From contig NC_088307.1 in assembly GCF_032854445.1 (NCBI RefSeq), positions 10,786,001 through 10,850,000 on the forward strand: a DNA stretch of 64,000 bases, read 5' to 3'. Both the position numbers and the translations under genes were made by a program. Origin of the DNA: Liolophura sinensis (taxonomy: Eukaryota; Mollusca; Polyplacophora; Chitonida; Chitonidae). The notes below the pieces were generated by a model. That model made no database searches. It was not told where the DNA came from and saw only the letters and a list, made by a program, of their open reading frames with translations. Below, piece by piece: positions 48,462 through 58,814 of this stretch. Position 1 is the first letter of the stretch. Every line of letters begins with the position of its first letter.

Positions 48462-48782
48462 TGAAAATCGTTTTCTCGCAGTGCAAAGGTTTTCGCCGAA
48501 GTGTAAAGGTAATCTCCGCGGTGAAATAGTTTCTCCGTGCTGGAAGGCTTCTCTCCGCCGTAAGCATTTTTTATCCGCGATGCTAAGGTTTTCTCCGCGG
48601 TGGAAAAATTTTCTGCTTTCTCTAACCCTTTTTGAGATATCAGATTCTTCATCTCAGGAAATGTATATGTTCATCAGATCAAATATTATTTCGGATCGAG
48701 GTTAAGTGTCAGGTGGGTTTCCATCGCGGAGAAAAGGTTTCCACCTCGGAAAAGATCTTTCCACCGCGAAGTTTTTCGAAGT
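48462..48782. repeat. minisatellite with direct and inverted ctccgcggtg units
   Basis: About seven 20-28 bp units of the type ggttttctccgcggtgaaa at 48462-48618 on the plus strand. Two to three inverted units (ggtttccatcgcggagaaaa) lie at 48712-48782, separated by about 95 bases of other sequence. Confidence 0.7.
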
Positions 48783-49562
48783 TTTTAATTGAATTTATTG
48801 ATTTTGTGCAAAAGGTTTTTGTTTCTGTTTTAACTTCCTTTTACATAGACTTCAAATACTTTGTTCATAATGATAAGTTTCATTAGAAAATCCTCTGAAT
48901 TACTGTAAAGCAATAGAACATGTTACAAATTTCTAATGGCACTGATGGACCACCGTATTACATGGTCAGTCACATTAGTTGAGACTTTAAGAAAGATTGA
49001 ACTGCATGAACGTGACGAGTTTTGTTGTGTCGTGTCGTTGTTCCATTTACGCCAGTGCTTCAGAATCGCGGCGGAAGCGTCGGGACCAGTTGCTGGGATT
49101 CGTGTATGCAAAGCTTAAGACAGCTCCGTGAACCTTTGATAAGCTTTGAGAACAAACTTTGAACGGTATTTTCTGACAACAGGTTGCTCTTCTCACGCCA
49201 TGAATTTCCACTGAAACCACTGTTTGGACTAATAACAAATCATATGTCATGTATGTCCGATAAAGCGACATTCTGTTTAAATACTGATACGGAACTGTTC
49301 AAAATGTATAAAACGTAAGACTGATATTTCTCACACATTATTTAATGAATATTAGACACCTTTTTGCGAAAACTTCATCATAATACGTGAAAAAGTATTA
49401 CAACAGTAAACCATTGCCTTATGTTTATTGGTTTTCTGGCCCATCCGTTACACGAGACGCGCGATGTTATATCACTGTATACAATTTCTTTGTATAACTG
49501 GCTTTATTTTCCGACAGAGAAAATTATTTCATTTAGCTAACAAAGAAACAATGGAGAATATA
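48783..49562. other. intergenic, nothing recognised
   Basis: Short frames on both strands at 48923-49271 shadow each other. Confidence 0.3.
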
Positions 49563-49862
49563 TGAGTGAGTGAGTGAGCGAGTTAGCGCTTGGGGTTTAA
49601 CCTCGTACTCAACAATTTTTCAGTCATATGGCGACGAAGGAATCCTTAGGGTGCATGTACGTGTAATGTGCCTCCTTGTAGCAGGACGGATTTCCACCGC
49701 TCTTTTATTTAGTGCTGCTTCACTGACACGACTTACCGAAGGTAAGTAAGCCGCCCCGCCCGAGCCATTATACTGATACGGGTTAACCAGTCATTTGCAC
49801 TATCCCCTTTATGCTAAACGCCAAGCGAGGAAGTTACAACTTCCTCTTTTAAAGTCTTAGGT
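49563..49862 (-). mobile_element. SINE family 2
   Basis: Minus-strand copy: tgagtgagtgag tail, ttaacctcgtactcaacaat, gtgcatgtacgtgtaatgtg, gataccgggttaacc-like core and cgccaagcgaggaagttac. Confidence 0.85.
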
Positions 49863-49892
49863 GTGACACTCGCTTATGGGTCATCCCAAAGA

Positions 49893-50160
49893 CTTAAAAA
49901 ATGGTACCCGTTGCTGCCTTGCTTGGCACTCAGCACTGAGAGGTCAAAGCGATGTAACAGGACTGGTTTGCCCGGTATCAGTATAATGTGACTGGGTGAG
50001 GTGTCATATCTGGTGTCATCAGCATATTTTAGTGGCGACAGCACTTTGACGGCATGGACTCGCCGTGTCACAATAAGACGCAGTGTATGTACATGTACAC
50101 ACACCCAATGACTCCCAGTCGTCACATGACTGAAGAACTGTTAAGTGCAATGTAAAAACT
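49893..50160 (+). mobile_element. SINE family 3
   Basis: ccttgcttggcactcagcac, ggtatcagtataatgtgactggg, gcgacagcactttgac and gtcacatgactgaagaactg. It lies head-to-tail after the inverted family 2 copy. Confidence 0.7.
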
Positions 50161-50300
50161 CAAGCATACATCGTGTTACTCTAAAATTTTATTGGTATTT
50201 GCATCGTCACAGCACTTGTATGTTTGCCTGCGGGGAAATATTCTGTAGCTTAGATTGCCAGCAAATTTTACTGTAAAAATACGCCGATTTTTTTTATTAC

Positions 50301-50618
50301 AGTTTATGTCATTAGATAGGTATAGATGTCATTTAGAAAGTGGATTAAGTAAATTTCTGAATATAGCACAGATTCTAGTGTTGAAATTTGGCTGAGACCA
50401 CTGCGGGTTTCGAGCCAGCGACCTCAGAGTCAGGCACCTAACCGCCAGCAATACATGTCAACCGTCTAGACCACTCGACCAACAGGCCTTTCACAAAAAA
50501 ATGGAAGGTATTTGACCGGTAGACTCGCAGTGGTCTCAGCCAAATTTCAGCACTAGAATCTGTGCTATATTCAGAAAGTGTTATCCCTATTAACGATAAT
50601 ACCGTTAGTTTATGTCAT
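50301..50618. mobile_element. tRNA-like sequence within 52-bp inverted arms, possible 12-bp target duplication
   Basis: Arms 50354-50405 and 50526-50577 are reverse complements at 51 of 52 positions. The 120-bp centre reads on the minus strand as a tRNA-like segment: ggcctgttggtcgagtggtc (A box region), then ggctcgaaacccgc (B box). The acceptor stem does not close properly, so it is a derived rather than a working tRNA. The 12-bp direct repeat agtttatgtcat at 50301-50312 and 50607-50618 may be a target-site duplication; sequence between it and the arms is only weakly palindromic. Confidence 0.8.
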
Positions 50619-50699
50619 GGTGCGTAAGTTCGACCGAAAACGTCATTCTTCAGTTATTCAGATAGACAGAAGGAAGCAGACCTAAAGGCCAATATCCAT

Positions 50700-50900
50700 T
50701 TTTTTCTCTCAAGCAGAACTCTTTCCTCCTAGGATAACGTTGGCCGCAACCATGAACGGCGTAAAACACCAACCAAAACAAAGAAATTAATCAAACAACT
50801 GGCCTTTCATCTACCAGGTCGCTTGTACGAATCCATTTCTCGCTGCTTTGACTGTGGCCTTTAGTCACCAGGTTTGCGGAAGTACCTAGGGGCATACAGC
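50700..50900 (+). mobile_element. eroded SINE family 1 tail, then SINE family 4 fragment
   Basis: cggcgtaaaacaccaacc (50760-50778) is a family 1 tail. From about 50795, gcttgtacgaatcc (B box) and gactgtggcctttagtcacc match family 4. Confidence 0.55.
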
Positions 50901-51552
50901 TGCAGACTTTTCAGCTGCATTCAACCATAAACGTGGACATCAACACATATGGAAAGTATTTTTGAGAAAGAAAAAAAAAACAAATAAGCAAACAAATGTG
51001 TTCAGATTTAGATGTACAGACAAATGGACCCATAAAATCCTACAAAATATTGAAGAGCATCTTAGTTGTACCGGTACTCATAGAAAGAGGCAAATAATGT
51101 GCACATATTCTTGAAGGAAGTTTTTTCCCCAGTCCTCTTGCCGTGGACCACCGGCTTGTAATACCGTATTTAACAAATCCTGACCAGACACGTCAATTGT
51201 TTACTCGCGAAACATTATGATATTGAAATTTATCTAGTATCAGGAAGCAGTTTTAAACATTAAAGGTAGCTACGGTGCCCGTAAGTCACACCCAAAGTTA
51301 TCTCACCTGAAGAAGACACTGGACCTAATCTTGAAATTAAATTTGAACTTGAACACTTTCCTTTCTTTTCATAAATAGGTATCAAACAACGTGCTGAAAC
51401 AAACATTCTACAGGTAGGTCATAATTTCTGAGCCTTAACCTGTTTTAAAGTTCGACTTAGTTTAAGACAGTTTTGTGATCATGCTGCCAGACGCGTAAAC
51501 TCATTAATACAAACAGCAGTTTCTTTGATGTTGTCCACTGATCGATCAAGAA
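50901..51552. other. intergenic; last 20 bases shared with 55722-55741
   Basis: gtccactgatcgatcaa near 51533 recurs beside another SINE at about 55722. Nothing else recognised. Confidence 0.35.
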
Positions 51553-51805
51553 ATCTGTTTATTTATTTATTGCATTAGTGTTTTAAGCCGTACTCAAGAA
51601 TATTTCACTAATATGTTTTTTTTTTTTGGGGGGGGGGAGGGGGAAGAGAGGAAACGTCCAGAGCCTGGGGATAACCCACGACCATCAGCAAGTTGCTGAG
51701 AGACCTTCCCACATACGAATGAAGAGATAGCCAAGATGAGATAGGTGAGAGGCTCCTGTCATTACGCTGCGGTGACACGCTAAACACTCGGCCACGCAGG
51801 CCCAT
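51553..51805 (-). mobile_element. SINE family 1, full length, diverged
   Basis: Minus-strand tail gtgttttaagccgtactcaag, T/G homopolymer expansion at 51616-51640, and head ending at ggccacgcaggccc. Confidence 0.8.
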
Positions 51806-51920
51806 CAATTTCTTTGAAATGTGTAGAGCTACCTGTCTGTAGTTTATCAGTAGGCTTCTATCATACTTTTTCCTTTGTTCATCTTCTTCCTGCAGGGGAT
51901 GTCTAAGATCTAAGATCAGT

Positions 51921-52070
51921 CCTACGTGGAAAGGTCTGCCAGCAACCTGCGGATGGTCGTGTTTTTCCGCGGGCTCTGTCCTGTTTCCACCCAATATAAT
52001 GCTGGCCGCCGTCGTATAAGGGAAATATTCTTGAGTATGGCGTTAAAACATCAGTCAAAGAAATAAATCA
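51921..52070 (+). mobile_element. SINE family 1, 5'-truncated
   Basis: From cctacgtggaaaggtctgcc to the (aaat) tail. Perfect 9-bp target-site duplication aagatcagt (51912-51920, 52071-52079). Confidence 0.85.
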
Positions 52071-52079
52071 AAGATCAGT

Positions 52080-52371
52080 GTTATGCATGATATGCACTCA
52101 GATCTTCTCTCAAACTCCATAGACAATCGAACCGTATGATTTTAAATATTATTCCCACCAAACAATCGTATTCTTTGCTGTGATTGGTTCTCAATCGCTC
52201 ATGCTACTGCCAAAAAGTCATAAATTAACATTTGTATTGAATAAACCTGGTTAAGGAATAATATACTGTTTGTAAGGGAATATACAAGATTTGCATAATA
52301 TTTTCCTTTGTTGTGGAGTCCGTGTTAAAACAGATGGTGTACAGCAGTGTATGCAGCCAGTTGAAGCTTAC
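52080..52371. other. intergenic, nothing recognised
   Basis: AT-rich; ends at the minus-strand donor of the 52372-52504 candidate. Confidence 0.3.
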
Positions 52372-52504
52372 CAGTAACTGAATGCTTTAGTTGAAGGGGA
52401 ATAACTCGGATGATACTTCTCCCGTTGAAAGCTTTGTCGTTAGCGTAGATGCTTGACGCGACTGACATGCTCCACCATTGCTTCGGAGATATCGCTGTGA
52501 CAGG
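52372..52504 (-). CDS. candidate exon, unknown protein (44 codons)
   Basis: On the minus strand an acceptor-like tttctcaacag ends at 52505 and a donor gtaagc starts at 52371. Between them the frame reads PVTAISPKQWW..., then YANDKAFNGRS, then LKHSVT without stops. Phase is 0 at entry and 1 at exit. It lies only 240 bases from the plus-strand candidate at 52742, so the two cannot belong to one transcript. Family unknown. Confidence 0.25.
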
Positions 52505-52741
52505 CTGTTGAGAAATCTCTCTCCAAAGCATGGCAGCCTTGTTTTTGAAAACAGGTCAGCTATTTATGGATCACGGCTTTGGGAAATCCCTCTCTGACAT
52601 AGCAGTAAAGTTTCGGTAGCATCGTTTATATCAGATTCATCCACCCGTGACCTAAGGTCTGTAGGCTACTAACACTAAAATAAATCGGTCGTGCACTAAC
52701 AAGTAAGAAACATAGAAATCACTTTCCTTCAACCCAAACAG

Positions 52742-53032
52742 GCTTATTGTCTGAAGGTGTGTTTGGATAACATTGCGCCGTATGGCCGGGATGCGAAAAA
52801 CCTCTCATTAGTCCTACCTGCAGACGGAAGAACTGCCTCCATTTCATTTCGTGGGGATGCCATGGTTATGATGCCCGCCATGTTCACAAAGGCCTATATA
52901 TCTGTAACATGTGTCAAACCAAGAAGTGATTACCTCAGTTTGGACATGAGACACTCTCCCTGCCGGGGTGGTATTACACGAAGTAAAGCTTCTGTCAGGA
53001 GAATTCTCAATCGAACGCCCTCTCCCAAATAG
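52742..53032 (+). CDS. candidate terminal exon, unknown protein (96 codons)
   Basis: An acceptor (tttccttcaacccaaacag, ending 52741) is followed in phase 0 by AYCLKVCLDNIAPYGRDAK..., and the frame stays open to TAG at 53030-53032. The first 75 residues look like a compact beta-rich domain with four cysteines; the tail is basic (TRSKASVRRILNR). I recognise no family. The partner exon upstream was not found: a short ATG frame at 52530 ends at a donor whose phase does not fit. This could be a genuine last exon or a chance frame in unique DNA. Confidence 0.35.
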   Translation, partial: AYCLKVCLDNIAPYGRDAKNLSLVLPADGRTASISFRGDAMVMMPAMFTKAYISVTCVKPRSDYLSLDMRHSPCRGGITRSKASVRRILNRTPSPK

Positions 53033-53479
53033 TTCTTACTTTTGAATTCAGGGCCACTGGGCTGAGAATATCTAAGCCAAAGAAACAACAGCTGCGCAAT
53101 GGAGGTAGTCAGTACTAGACCTTATATTGTCAGTTCAGGGGAGGTAAAAAGGGTCTAGGTACAAGACTAGCTTTGTCGTACGACTCACAAAACGCGTACG
53201 TTTTAGATTTAACTGTTGTTGAACTTGACCATTGAAACACCACGTTGACATACTTAATATTTCGCCGTCATATTAAACAGTAGAAGGTCACACCCCGCGT
53301 TAGGTATAAAAAAAACGTTACCTGACTTGGGTGTTACACCTTATTCAGAACAATTCATACTCACAGCGCGTATTGTTATCCGTCAGATTTAGATCAGTAT
53401 TTAAAGATGGAAGAGCTGATTGGAATATTCATGCCAGTGAATGCTTGTCGTCATTTAATAACCTGTTATTTCGGATCAC
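53033..53479. other. intergenic, perhaps decayed LINE 5' part
   Basis: DWNIHASE-like codons at 53410-53450 may extend the LINE remnant upstream in another frame; otherwise nothing seen. Confidence 0.3.
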
Positions 53480-54233
53480 ATTGATAAATTTACTGACAAC
53501 ATTGTAAGCGCTATCAACTCTGCAGCCAGTGATTCCATCCCGAAGTCTTCAGGAGCGGTTTGGTCGAAGCCCCCCAGTTCCATGGTGGATGACAGAGCGT
53601 GCTGATGTCATACGTCGGTGTAGGAGAGCTAAGAACAGAGCGCCTCATACCTGTTTGATTCAAATTATTGGTCTTTATCGTTAATGTAAAGATATTGTAC
53701 AGCGTACAATCATGCACGCCCAGAAAACTTATTGGCGAAAGAACTGCTCTGGCATTACTAGTTCAACACCACTAAAGAGGGTATGTGCCCAGGTAAAGGC
53801 AGTATGTGGTGCTAAGAAGTCCAATTGTATTCCTACATTGATTTCTGATAATTCATCCTGTGAGTGACTTTGATAAGTGTAATCTGCTGGTGGAAAACTT
53901 TTCATTCGTTTCAAGTTCTAGCAACATTGATTTTGCTTTTACCAAACACAAAAAACTTCATAGCAGTTTCCATTTTTCTGGGAGAAAACCGGAAATCTTG
54001 TATTTCCGACTTCTGTTAGGATATCTCCCTGTTAATGGCCACTTAAAAAGATTCAAAGCAAGAGACTCAGATCTGTGTAATGTTTGTCAGGCTGAGAGGA
54101 CCATCCGTCATGTTTTACTAGTATGTCCGCAGTACACTGCTCAAATATTCCTTTCTGACCTTGTAGACGTTGGAATCCTTAACCCAACTTTGACCGTACC
54201 GTACTTTGTCGACCGAAAAATGCAAGTTTAATT
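53480..54233 (+). pseudogene. internally deleted LINE ORF2 (RNase H-bearing type)
   Basis: Three pieces of a non-LTR retrotransposon polyprotein can be read. At about 53566-53862 there is PWWMTERADVIRR, then TYWRKNCSG, then the VKAVCGAKK motif; this is the linker before reverse transcriptase and has an in-frame TAA near 53678. After a frameshift at about 53860 comes the ENFSFVSSSSN segment that normally precedes the RT core. Directly after it (about 53960) comes the C-terminal RLLLGYLPVNGHLKR followed by a zinc-knuckle-like C-x2-C-x7-H-x4-C. The RT palm, including any YxDD, and the RNase H catalytic core are missing. Stop at 54229-54231. A Jockey/I/R1-like clade is likely from the C-terminal pattern. 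The copy is dead. Confidence 0.75.
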
Positions 54234-55605
54234 TTTGAATGCTGTGGGAAATTATTTATGCAATATTCACAGATTTTAGGCCACGTTATTGTGCCGGTAG
54301 TTCTCTATGCACTGGCCATTGTTGGTTAAAACAGCTTAAATCCATGACACACATCTTATTGCCTTGGCACAAATCATTCCATGGCATGGAATGGAGCTGT
54401 CGCCATATAAACTGATTTATATACAGCTCGGTTTATCTCCATAGCATAAAATACCGCTACTGTTTGATCTCCTGAATATGTCTGCTCTTCTTTCCGAAAC
54501 ATTACAATATAATGCTGTGGGAGTGTACCACATTTTTGAAAGTAATTCATCCCCTTTGTTCAGAAATTTTGTCGTCTTTACGCTCAACAGGCTTATAAAA
54601 CTTCATTTTAAGGACGAAAGTTTGGTTAGGCCAAAAACGGAGGAGTTTGATGTTGATGCTACTGATAACGGTCGATTCGACGGATTTGACCAGGTACGGA
54701 GCAAGGTTCAGGTTTATCTGATTTATACACAATACGCCACAAGGTGTTAAAGTCTGTTCTACCCCCACCACCACCCCCCACCCCCTCGCCCCCTCACACC
54801 TTTATGACAAAAGATGAAAACAAACGGCATATTCCATGTTGCCGTTCTCTGTCACTCCCTCCGGAGAGCTTGTGAATTTTAGATTAATTAATAACATATT
54901 CAAAGCCGCGTATGAATGAAGTCGTGTCTTAATTGTTGCCTGACTTACACGCAATAAGAAATGTGATAAGAAACGTTATATCTATAAACGTTGTGAGATC
55001 CCGAAATATTCCCGAAATCTTTTTATTTTGCAGAAATAAACAGCAAGACGGAGTATTATTAGGGGTGGTAAACGTACTAGCCGGTATGTTGCGTGACAAT
55101 GACACTCAAGAGAGAGTCTCTCTCTTTAACTAATATGTGAATTTGTTCACGGCCTGCAACTGACTGCGAGGTAGAATACGGAAATATATGTCTATATACA
55201 TAACTCTTCAAGGAATCGCTCTGGCTCTCGTTCTTCTAAATGGAGAGAAAATCTGAATTAAAGTTTTATTATTGTACTTTTATTAATATTGTACTAATAG
55301 TACATGTACCAAACATATGGCCAATACACGCAAGCATAAGGTATACGTCATTTGGAATTAAATCCGAAAGTGAAGTAAGTCATAGTGCACAGGTACGCAG
55401 ACAATACTCAAGCCTAAAATCTGTGGTTTTACCCCATCCACAAACCTCCAAAGAACTGAAGTTTGTAAAATATGAAATTAAGACGATTTCATACAACGAG
55501 AAGCGGTCAGCAGTTTTTAATAATGCCGAATAGACACACGGAATGTTCTCCGCAAATGAATGAAGTTAGTATCCAGATTGTGTTCCGTGTTGGTTGATGA
55601 ATTGT
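54234..55605. other. LINE 3' flank and intergenic; C-rich tract
   Basis: A C-rich tract lies at 54763-54797. Frames at 54478-54774 on both strands and at 55240-55533 lack recognisable domains. Confidence 0.35.
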
Positions 55606-55690
55606 CGATGATGAGTATATGTATGTTTCAGTTTCGACTTGGTTGCAACTGTCCATATATCCAGCGTGGTGATCTTCGACACGACAAACC
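55606..55690. repeat. short dispersed repeat R7, copy 1
   Basis: tatgtatgtttcagttt, ttgcaactgtccatatatcc; matches 61690-61765. Confidence 0.5.
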
Positions 55691-55751
55691 CTTTCATAGA
55701 GTGATAAAAGTGCAGTAAATGCTGTCCACTGATCGATCAATAAATCTGTTT

Positions 55752-56018
55752 CTTTATTTATTTGGTTGGTGTTTTACGCCGTACTCCAGTATATTTCACC
55801 TATATTTACGACGACGGCCAGCATTATGGTGGGAGGAAACCGGGCAGAATCCGGGGGAAAGCCACGACCGTCCGCAGGTTGCCGAAAGACCTTCCCACTC
55901 ACAACGGAGAAGAAGCCAGGACGAGCAGGACTTGAACTCACAGCAACAGCATAGGTGGAAGACTCCTGGGTCATTGGGTCGCTCTGGCGTGCTAACGCCC
56001 TCGACTACGGAGGCCCGC
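55752..56018 (-). mobile_element. SINE family 1, full length
   Basis: Complete minus-strand copy (gttggtgttttacgccgtac to ctacggaggcccgc). 10-bp target-site duplication with one mismatch (aaatctgttt 55742-55751; aaatatgttt 56019-56028). Four overlapping frames over it are artefacts. Confidence 0.9.
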
Positions 56019-56028
56019 AAATATGTTT

Positions 56029-56939
56029 GTGCTTTAGTCTTCTTAAATCTGCGTTTACCTTGGTGAACGCTGTGCAATCGCACTTACCATGGTGACGTCT
56101 TTTCTAGCACATACGTTGCCGTGGACGTTCTGTACAAAGCACAGGTTGCGACAACATTATAAGACTGCCAATTAGTGTAATCAGTAGATATGTCTGGGTA
56201 TAGTAATTATATCCAAACAAGTCCTTTTTCTGTTCTTTTCTTTTTTGTCAATCCAGTGAGGAATTAATCCATTAGCTTGGAGATCGTCTTTGGGTTTGGT
56301 GCCATTTCATCAAAGAGGACACCTGTATACACGTGTTTGTCTTTGATGGTTTAATTATCTCGCTGCACGAATCCCCTTGATGTATATACGTTATGAGAGG
56401 GCCGTGACAATGACGAGCAAACCATTAAGCCTGTTCACAGGCTCTTTTAAATAACGCGAACAACATATATAAAGAATACAGTAGTGAAACTACATCTATT
56501 GCATAACGAAATTCTTTCCTGATTACAATAATGTCTTAAGCCGCGTTGATGAAAAATTTTTGTATTTTTATATGAGAAATGGACATCGATGTATGACAAG
56601 CCAAAGGGTGTAATTTTGGAACAAATTCTTGTGTGTTCCATTTGATGAAATGTCTTCCCATTTTTCTTCCCATTTCAATAATTAAACACATGAAATCAAT
56701 TCAAGAGTTGATTAAATCCTTCATCTTAGTTCAACTATTTTATGTATATCTTTATAAATACTTAAAGCTATCGATTCTTTTAAACTATGAAAATGTCTTT
56801 CGACTGACTTGTGGAAATGACTTGTTGCAGCTTATCGCTTGTATGCACGTAACGTCTGCTTTTAGGCTTCAAGACAAAAAGATGGCACAGAGTTACTCTG
56901 TAGGCTGGTATTCATCATCATGGATTAAAGCATATGGCA
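56029..56939. other. intergenic, nothing recognised
   Basis: AT-rich; frames at 56447-56950 show no motif. Confidence 0.3.
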
Positions 56940-56950
56940 CGATCGAATGA

Positions 56951-57214
56951 GGGGGCCTCCGTGGCTCAGTTGGTTAGCGCGCTAGCGCAACGTAATGACC
57001 CAGGAGTCTCTCACCAATGCGGTCCAGCTCATGCTGGCTTCCTCTCTGGCCGCACGTGGGAAGATCTTTCGGCAACCTGCGAATGGCCGTAGGTTTTCCC
57101 GGGCTCTGTCCGGTTTCCTCCCACCATAATGTTTGCCACCGTCGTATAAGTGAAATATTCTTCAGTATAGCGCAAAACACCAATCAAATAAATAAATAAA
57201 TAAATAAAATCAAA
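56951..57214 (+). mobile_element. SINE family 1, full length with a small head deletion
   Basis: gggcctccgtggctcagttgg head; about 20 bases missing around the B box (gcggtccagctc). 11-bp target-site duplication with one mismatch (cgatcgaatga 56940-56950; cgatcaaatga 57215-57225). Confidence 0.9.
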
Positions 57215-57225
57215 CGATCAAATGA

Positions 57226-57699
57226 TTTTATTTTTGCATGCAATGCTAAAAATATATCTACATTCTACATTTAATAACTCTGTTTTCCTCTCCAATAATG
57301 AAAATGACTTTCAAATATATACATGTATATGTATTTATAATACTGAAAACTGCAAGACTCAAAAATTAATCTGCTTTGTTACAGAATTAACTGTCGCCTG
57401 AGTGATGAAACTGAGAACATGGTGCATGGTGCTTTTGATTTTCTCAGTGTACGCGATTTCGCTTACATTGAGCTGCGATTTAACGGGTATGGAACGTCAT
57501 TGAAATAAAAATGTACCTTAAAATTCATATGGCATACTTTCTTGATGCATGTATAATCTGACCTATTGTTGTCTTTTCTTTTAAATTTAGTGTTAGGTTG
57601 ACAAGGGAAACAAACAAAAATGAAAACACTTTCAAACTGTTCGGGTAGTCGTAGATATATTACCGTATAACAGTAAAACAAAACTGTTCGAAACGACGT
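57226..57699. other. intergenic or 3'UTR side of the WAP gene
   Basis: Minus-strand poly(A)-signal-like hexamers occur (plus-strand tttaat near 57270, tttatt near 57228), so the transcript may end here. No gene seen. Confidence 0.35.
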
Positions 57700-57896
57700 T
57701 TAAGGCCCGAAAACAAGATTTCTCCAACCAGAATGCTTTCCAAGCGGATCAACGCATATTTTCCCACAGTTTTCAGTCTGACAGCACTTCTGGTTTCCGG
57801 GACAACTGTCGTCATGGAAACAAACCAAGTTGTCGCATGTGCTCGAGTCCAGTGGTTTCTCCAGTGACGTAGGGCATTCACCAACCTTTGGAGCCG
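57700..57896 (-). CDS. WAP (four-disulfide core) domain exon, 3' end of a cysteine-rich gene
   Basis: Read on the minus strand, a strong acceptor (long T-rich tract ending in attcag) precedes an exon starting at 57896. The exon encodes APKVGECP..., followed by all eight cysteines of a WAP domain in order: ECP, TCDN, VCF, SCPG, KCC (two), NCG, ICVDP. The frame runs on to TAA at 57700-57702, so this is probably the last exon. A donor inside the stretch after the domain cannot be excluded. WAP domains are secreted, disulfide-bonded modules found in protease inhibitors, antimicrobial proteins and some mollusc shell-matrix proteins; which applies here is unknown. The exon is entered in phase 1, which matches the exon ending at 58367. 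Confidence 0.75.
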
Positions 57897-58046
57897 CTGA
57901 ATGTAACAATAAAAGAAAATGAAAATTGCCAAAGTAATATTCTACGTCATCGATTTTATTCCCCGTTCCCACTAGTTTGAAATACTTGTTTGAAATCGTT
58001 GTTAGCTTGAGACTCTAATTATTCCGATCATATTACAAGGTACATT

Positions 58047-58285
58047 TATGCTATACGCAGCAATCAAGAACATTTCACTCACACGAGGGCAGCCAGTATT
58101 ATGGTGGGAGGAAACCAGGCAGAGCGCAGAGAAATACCCACGACCATCGGCATCTTGCTGCCAGGCCTTCCCACTTGCGACCGGAGAGGGAGCCGGCATC
58201 ATCTAGACTTGATCTCACAGCGACAGCAGTAGTGATAGGCTCCGGAGTCATTATGCTTCGCTAGAACGCTAAGCATACAGCCATT
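58047..58285 (-). mobile_element. SINE family 1, diverged, in a WAP-gene intron
   Basis: agcagtcaagaacatttcact-like tail, ccagtattatggtgggagg and gcatacagccatt head; older than most copies. It lies between the exons at 57896 and 58367. Confidence 0.7.
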
Positions 58286-58366
58286 TCAGTTTTACGTTCA
58301 CATAACACTTCATGTTCTTACAGAAATTGATTGTTACAACCAATCTTAGGCCTCACGGGTACTTAC

Positions 58367-58472
58367 GTAAGCAGACCGGTGTCGGATCACAATACTGTTG
58401 TCTGATAACAGAGATTTGACAGTCTGGCAGATCAACTGATGCGCACACCCATCCCTCCTTGCATTGCACATC
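58367..58472 (-). CDS. cysteine-rich exon upstream of the WAP exon
   Basis: This minus-strand exon lies between an acceptor (T-rich tract, ctgcaag, AG at 58474-58473) and a perfect donor gtaagt (58366-58361). It encodes 35 codons plus one base, beginning DVQCKEGWVCASVDLPDC and ending CDPTPVCL. Six cysteines in 35 residues and an open frame support coding. Its phase-1 end joins the WAP exon in frame to give VCLPAPKVGECP. The fold is not recognised; short cysteine-rich units of this type often stand before WAP domains in secreted invertebrate proteins. The intron to the WAP exon (57897-58366) carries a diverged SINE. Confidence 0.65.
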
Positions 58473-58615
58473 CTTGCAGAAAAATACAATTCGTATAAAA
58501 TTATACAAAGCATCTCCACATCTTACTTAAATTGAAAGGCTGTATAACCTAGGCATGGCATTAGGTAGTAGAAATGCACAGTTAAACAATGTAACCACGA
58601 TTTTCCTGTGAATTA

Positions 58616-58814
58616 TTTATTTATTTATTTGATTGGTGTTTTACGCCGTACTCAAGAATATTTCACTTATACGACGGCGGCCAGCATTGTGGTGGCATAG
58701 CCCGGGAGGGCAACCCACGACCATCCGCAGGTTGCTGGAAGACCTTTTCACGTACGGCCGGAGAGGAAGCCAGCATGAGCTGGACTTGAACTCACAGCGA
58801 CCGCATTGGTTACC
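58616..58814 (-). mobile_element. SINE family 1, 5'-truncated, in a WAP-gene intron
   Basis: Perfect 8-bp target-site duplication gtgaatta (58608-58615, 58815-58822). Truncated just inside the tRNA-like head (gaccgcattggt). Confidence 0.85.

Noticed and set aside
50405-50526. Considered as a working tRNA-Leu/Ser-like gene
   Set aside because: Acceptor ends do not pair and the segment lies inside inverted arms.
54591-54693. Possible exon (KTEEFDVDATDNGRFDGFDQ) between an acceptor-like and a donor-like site
   Set aside because: Composition is plausible but the donor gtacgg is weak, no partner exon fits, and it adjoins decayed LINE sequence.
55719-56083. Four overlapping frames of 62-115 codons
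   Set aside because: All lie in a full-length SINE family 1 copy.
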